Source: Vibrio sp. Y2-5 (GTDB lineage: Bacteria > Pseudomonadota > Gammaproteobacteria > Enterobacterales > Vibrionaceae). Taken from it: a stretch of DNA of 64,000 bases. Below are positions 60,422 to 64,000 of this stretch, piece by piece (position 1 is the first letter of the stretch; each line of letters starts with the position of its first letter). The stretch covers positions 265,884 to 329,883 of the forward strand of contig NZ_JACVEG010000003.1 in assembly GCF_014596725.1 (NCBI RefSeq). Direction: 5' to 3'. The notes under the pieces were generated by a model. That model was not told where the DNA came from. It made no database searches and saw only the letters and a list, made by a program, of their open reading frames with translations. A program made the position numbers and the translations under genes.

Positions 60422-61099
60422 ATGAGAAAAAACAAAATCGTAACCACGGAAGATATCTTGCTAAAGCTGTGTCAATCCGTCTCTTCAGTTCTGACTTCCG
60501 CAACCAGTTCCAACATCGGCTATTCAGCCATGGTTCAGAAAATCAACAAAACATCCCTTAAACCAGATTTTGGTTGTTTTGTGCTTTTTGATGGCGGCTT
60601 TTCAGGATTAGTTGTTATCAACTTCACTGCGAAAGCAGCCCTTGAGGTCTACACAAACTACATGCGCAGCATGGGCATGCCAGAAGAAGAACTGGCTATT
60701 TTGCACACCTCCGATGAAGTAGGTGATGTTTTGGGCGAGTTAATGAATCAGTTAGTTGGTGACTTCACTAACAAGATCCGCAAAGAGCTACAAACCAACA
60801 TCACCCAGAACCAACCAAAAATGTTGTCTTTGAACAAGCAGGTAATTTTGTCTGTTGATACCAACCTAGACAGGCCTCAAGTAAGACGAGTCACCTTCTC
60901 TACTGAGAAAAACAATATTTTCTATCTTGAACTCGCCATGGACAAAACTGAATTTATCCAACTTGAAGATTTTGAAATGGACGAAGATGAAAGCCCAGAT
61001 GACATTCTTGAAAGTGCACAAAAAAGCATGACAACCAAGAAAGAGAGCAAACAAGAAGATGACGTCGCGTCAGATCTGTTGGACGAGCTAGGCTTATAG
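60422..61099 (+). CDS. DUF3334 protein with CheC/CheX phosphatase signature
   Basis: A 225-residue cytosolic protein. Residues 102-132 fit the CheC/CheX/FliY consensus D/S-x3-E-x2-N-x22-P exactly: D102, E106 and N109 in GDVLGELMNQLVG, and P132 in QNQPKM. The fold order (FVLFDGGFSGLVVINF strand pair, helix, motif helix) also fits CheX. The C-terminus (about 175-225) is a charged acidic tail. It may dephosphorylate a CheY-like response regulator; the partner is unknown. The minus-strand neighbour is ydiJ. Confidence 0.7.
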   Translation: MRKNKIVTTEDILLKLCQSVSSVLTSATSSNIGYSAMVQKINKTSLKPDFGCFVLFDGGFSGLVVINFTAKAALEVYTNYMRSMGMPEEELAILHTSDEVGDVLGELMNQLVGDFTNKIRKELQTNITQNQPKMLSLNKQVILSVDTNLDRPQVRRVTFSTEKNNIFYLELAMDKTEFIQLEDFEMDEDESPDDILESAQKSMTTKKESKQEDDVASDLLDELGL

Positions 61100-61213
61100 T
61101 ATTAGTTGCCACCGACAAAGGTGGCATCTTCCCTTCCCCTAATGCTGCAAAAACGTTAAAATATCGGACTTTTCTAATCTCGGTACTAGGTCAACAGACC
61201 CTAAAGTTTTTGA

Positions 61214-61903
61214 ATGTCGATTGATAAAAAGAAAGCCCTGAAAAAAATTGCCAAGTGTTTAGAGCTTGGAAACTCAGCAAACGTAAACGAAGCTGCCAAT
61301 GCCATAAAAATGGCGCACCGTTTAATGCTGAAATATGGTCTTGATAAAGATGATATTGAATTCATTAAACTGGGTAAAACACAGTCTAGCCACTTGCTAC
61401 CCGCCTCTATCAGCTCGGGTATTTTACGCATCATTCGTGGTATCAATACTAAGTTTGGCGTCGAAGCTGTACTTATCAATCACAAAGGTTTAAAGCGTGT
61501 AGAGTTTATCGGTGAAGCCGATAGAGCTATTTTTGCTGCTTTTGCTTTTGATATTGTTTACAGAGAAATGAACGAACATACAGGACAGTTCCGCAATAGT
61601 TTTGCTGGAAGTGGAACTTCTTCACTAGAAGTAAACAGACGCGTTAGCTCTTTTGTTTCTGGATGGATTGAAGGTGCGTTGGAAAAACTGCCTGTCATCT
61701 CGCCGGATGAAGACTCTGCAAACAAAATCAACGATTACATTGATAAAGAATTTAAGAACGTTGACCGCGAAACGTTCAAGCAACAGCTGCGTGAAGCAAT
61801 GAAAAACCTGACTGCGGATTATGAAGTGGGCTTAAAGAAAGGTCGCAGAGTTTCTGTCAATCGTCCGATAAATGGTGCTCAAGCACCTAAACTATTGAAG
61901 TAG
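61214..61903 (+). CDS. DUF2786 family protein
   Basis: 229 residues. The N-terminal KKKALKKIAKCLELGNSANVNEAANAIKMAHRLMLKYGL (about 3-43) is the DUF2786 domain, and GWIEGALEKLP and ADYEVGLKKGRRVSVNRPI occur near the end. Family members are known from phages and chromosomes; function is unknown. No phage genes are nearby. Confidence 0.75.
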   Translation: MSIDKKKALKKIAKCLELGNSANVNEAANAIKMAHRLMLKYGLDKDDIEFIKLGKTQSSHLLPASISSGILRIIRGINTKFGVEAVLINHKGLKRVEFIGEADRAIFAAFAFDIVYREMNEHTGQFRNSFAGSGTSSLEVNRRVSSFVSGWIEGALEKLPVISPDEDSANKINDYIDKEFKNVDRETFKQQLREAMKNLTADYEVGLKKGRRVSVNRPINGAQAPKLLK

Positions 61904-62019
61904 ACCTTTCATTTAAAGTTTTTCGTCAGCCCTACGTTAAATCAGACTTTTCCTAGTTGATCTTCTGCTTCGAATTTCGTCTGATGCATGCGGAAAAAAT
62001 AAGACATGGAGTAGATACC

Positions 62020-62688
62020 TTGAAAAAAATCACATTAGCCCTAGCAGTGGCAATTGCATTATCTGGTTGTCAGGCAACTCAACGCCAAAACGCGACAACC
62101 GGTGAAACAGAAACTAACTCTGCAACCAAAGGTGCTTTGCTCGGTGCTCTAGCAGGTGCAGCCGCAGGTTTAGCGACTGGTGATGACGCCAAAGAACGTC
62201 GCAAATACGCACTTATTGGCGCTGCAGGCGGCGCTGCTGTCGGTGGTGGCGTTGGTTACTACTTTGACCAACAAGAAGCAGCGCTTCGCAAAGAACTATT
62301 AAACTCAGGCGTACAAGTTGAACGTGTAGGCGAAAACCAACTGCTTCTTCGTCTGGAAAACGGTATCGGTTTCTCTACCAACTCTTACCAACTTGATTCA
62401 AGCATTCATAACACCTTACGTGGTGTTGCTCGTATTCTTGTTGAATATCCTGATACCAGCCTTGTGATTGATGGCCACACTGATAGCACCGGCAGTGATA
62501 ACACTAACCAAATTTTATCTGAACGCCGTGCTGAATCTGTTCGTTCATTCCTAATTTCGCAAGGTGTTGCTACTGGTCGAGCGGTTGCCCGCGGCAACGG
62601 TGAGCGTTACCCGCTTTGCTCAAACAGCACTGCGCAAGGTCGTTCATGTAACCGTCGAGTAGAAATCCAAATTCTTCCGTTGAAATAA
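62020..62688 (+). CDS. OmpA family lipoprotein (YiaD-like)
   Basis: 222 residues from the TTG at 62020, which has GGAG eight bases upstream; the longer ATG frame from 61957 lacks a signal peptide. ITLALAVAIALSGC is a lipobox with Cys at about residue 16. A glycine-zipper stretch (GALLGALAGAAAGLATG and GAAGGAAVGGGVGYYFD) is followed by an OmpA peptidoglycan-binding domain (LVIDGHTDSTGSDNTNQILSERRAESV). It should link the outer membrane to the cell wall. Confidence 0.88.
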   Translation: MKKITLALAVAIALSGCQATQRQNATTGETETNSATKGALLGALAGAAAGLATGDDAKERRKYALIGAAGGAAVGGGVGYYFDQQEAALRKELLNSGVQVERVGENQLLLRLENGIGFSTNSYQLDSSIHNTLRGVARILVEYPDTSLVIDGHTDSTGSDNTNQILSERRAESVRSFLISQGVATGRAVARGNGERYPLCSNSTAQGRSCNRRVEIQILPLK

Positions 62689-62818
62689 GCCTTTTTACAG
62701 AAAAGTCCAATACCGCAAAAAACGGAGTTTGGTTGACTTCAAAAGTTAACTCCGTTTAACTCGCTAGCGACTAACGTTAAGATAGACTTAGTTTAAATCC
62801 CAGCTATAAGGCTGGGAT

Positions 62819-62946
62819 TATACTCGAACTACTTGGAGTTGCAGGTAGGCGACAAGTGAGTGAATCCCCATGAGCATAGATAAATTATGTGATTGGGGTG
62901 AACGAACGTCGACAACACCGCTGCAGCATCAAGTAGGAAGAGTATA
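62819..62946 (+). repeat. ERIC-type intergenic repeat, copy 2
   Basis: 128 bases with terminal inverted repeats (TATACTCGAACTACTTG ... CAAGTAGGAAGAGTATA). It holds the ERIC core GTGAATCCCC... and GTGATTGGGGTGAACGAACG, closer to the enterobacterial consensus than copy 1. A 9-base stem hairpin AATCCCAGC/GCTGGGATT lies immediately upstream (62798-62819). Confidence 0.9.
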
Positions 62947-62975
62947 TTCTCTGAAGTAGAACACGGAAGGTCATC

Positions 62976-63989
62976 TTGAATCGACTGATTATTGGACTTA
63001 TTTCACTCTGCTGGGCTTTCTCTTCTTATGCAGATACGGCCAGTGCTCAAATCGCTGAACTAAAGCAAAGAGCCAGCAATAACGATGCTGCCGCTCAATA
63101 TCAGTTAGCCCTTCACTATCAAAAAAGTGAAGGCACTCCGCAAGATTTAAACGAAGCCTTCTACTGGTTTCAGCAAGCTTCCGAAAAAAAACAATCTCAG
63201 GCGATGCATCAACTGGCAAAGATGTATTTACAGGGTCTAGGTACTGAATTAAATACTGCGGAAGGCATTTACTGGCTAACCCAACTGGCGACGCAAGGGG
63301 ATACTAAGGCGCAATATGAGCTAGGAAAGCTATATCAGACATTGAAAAACGCCCCTACTTCGCAGCAGATGGCAGAAATTTGGTTCCGTACAGCCGCCGA
63401 ATCACTTCCTGAAGCAGAACAAGCTTACGCTCAGATATTGGAAGATAAGTTTAACCAACAAAGAGCAAAACAAGTCTCAGCGATTGACCAGCTCAACAAC
63501 GAGGCAGCTTCTCAGCAAGAGACATTGACTACACCATCCGATTTAGACTTAAACAAACTGAATTGGGCCTATGTTGTGATACTGGCATCGATTGCTCTGC
63601 TAATGCTTGTGGCCTCACTCTATCAGCGCAAAAAAAGACAAAAACTTGAGACATCTGCGTCAGACCAATTAACCGAGCAACAACAGCTAGAGCAAAAGCT
63701 CGCAGATCATACCGCCGTTATTAAAAAGCAAAAAAGACAACTCGAAATTCTTTATCAGGAGTTAAAACGGTCACAAAAAAACCAAGCGAGTTCAAACCAA
63801 GATCAGAAGTTTCAACTCGCCTGCTCAGTATTTGGCTATCATCCAAGTCAACTGCCTGATGAGAAAGCCATTAAGGTTCGCTATAAGCAATTATCCAAGA
63901 TCTACCATCCAGATATGAAAGGTAGCGACGAAGAGATGAAGCGCTTAAATGGCGCTCTCAAAACCATCCTAAATAAAGTTAACAATTAG
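62976..63989 (+). CDS. Membrane protein with periplasmic Sel1 repeats and cytoplasmic J domain
   Basis: 337 residues from a TTG start (GGAAGG upstream). A signal peptide (cleavage near SYA-DTA) is followed by about three Sel1-like repeats (about 28-150; AAAQYQLALHYQKSEGT, AMHQLAKMYLQGLGT, AQYELGKLYQ). A single membrane helix (about 197-216), a coiled-coil (about 230-270) and a C-terminal J domain with an intact HPD at 311-313 follow. The J domain should lie in the cytoplasm and call on DnaK, linking it to a periplasmic binding domain. The signal sequence could be an uncleaved helix. Family function is not known to me. Confidence 0.75.
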   Translation: MNRLIIGLISLCWAFSSYADTASAQIAELKQRASNNDAAAQYQLALHYQKSEGTPQDLNEAFYWFQQASEKKQSQAMHQLAKMYLQGLGTELNTAEGIYWLTQLATQGDTKAQYELGKLYQTLKNAPTSQQMAEIWFRTAAESLPEAEQAYAQILEDKFNQQRAKQVSAIDQLNNEAASQQETLTTPSDLDLNKLNWAYVVILASIALLMLVASLYQRKKRQKLETSASDQLTEQQQLEQKLADHTAVIKKQKRQLEILYQELKRSQKNQASSNQDQKFQLACSVFGYHPSQLPDEKAIKVRYKQLSKIYHPDMKGSDEEMKRLNGALKTILNKVNN

Positions 63990-64000
63990 TTACAAATGGA

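Noticed and set aside
61214..61903. DUF2786 gene as a phage remnant
   Set aside because: The family also occurs in phages, but there are no integrase, attachment site or other phage genes around it and the composition matches its neighbours.
61957..62019. N-terminal extension of the OmpA lipoprotein
   Set aside because: The lipoprotein signal begins at the TTG at 62020, which has GGAG at proper distance; the extension would bury the signal peptide.

Overview
The window looks like part of the larger chromosome of a Vibrio species. Gene content and order match the region of V. cholerae holding hut, polB, varA-uvrC-pgsA, a hemerythrin-GGDEF gene, pheST, ihfA, purT, cdd, sbcB and cobTSU. That comparison is from memory, not from a search. 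Base composition is moderate, almost every gene has a recognisable proteobacterial family, and no prophage, insertion sequence, integron or CRISPR array is visible. Two ERIC-type intergenic repeats (near 57.0 kb and 62.9 kb) and a tRNA locus with tRNA-derived repeats are the main repetitive elements.

Layout. 0-3.2 kb: glutaredoxin, a LysR regulator divergent from an MFS exporter, and a DUF1415 gene. 3.2-11.1 kb: a 1820-residue LapA-type RTX adhesin, divergent from a TolC-type outer membrane channel and an OmpA-like protein. 11.2-12.2 kb: DUF2750 and a MazG-like gene. 12.5-18.0 kb, minus strand: btuDC (vitamin B12 import), astE (arginine succinyltransferase pathway) and cobUST (nucleotide-loop assembly), which together suggest corrinoid salvage. 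18.2-22.6 kb: an NAD(P)-binding protein, sbcB, an lrgAB-type pair and cdd. 22.7-30.1 kb: a CHASE4-like/PAS/GGDEF/EAL phosphodiesterase, an AEC transporter, a ferric-reductase-like flavocytochrome, purT behind a PurR box, and tpm. 30.4-36.8 kb: an exported RelA/SpoT-like protein, ihfA, pheST and a hemerythrin-diguanylate cyclase. 37.1-39.3 kb: a PQQ-dependent sugar dehydrogenase, then a tRNA operon (Cys, Gly, Leu, Gly, Leu, Gly) followed by three tRNA-Gly-derived pseudo-units. 39.5-42.6 kb: varA-uvrC-pgsA. 43.0-49.8 kb: polB, a PTS-IIC/EAL fusion, a nucleotidyltransferase, efpL with an HI1450-type DNA mimic, and yqfB. 50.0-56.4 kb: hutC and hutIUH (without hutG), then a DUF3581 gene. 56.4-64.0 kb: an ICMT-type methyltransferase, ydiJ, a DUF3334 gene, a DUF2786 gene, an OmpA lipoprotein and a Sel1/J-domain membrane protein.

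How the genes work together. Cyclic-di-GMP recurs: one intact diguanylate cyclase with a hemerythrin sensor, two intact EAL phosphodiesterases (one fused to a PTS permease), and an adhesin with a PAAG site of the kind LapG proteases cut under c-di-GMP control. B12 import and lower-ligand attachment sit together. Histidine catabolism is encoded as one cluster under HutC but stops at formiminoglutamate. The least explained items are the exported RelA/SpoT-like protein, the pseudo-tRNA-Gly array, the DUF3334 protein with a complete CheC/CheX phosphatase signature, the Sel1-TM-J protein and the PTS-EAL fusion. All calls rest on reading the sequence; no database search was run.
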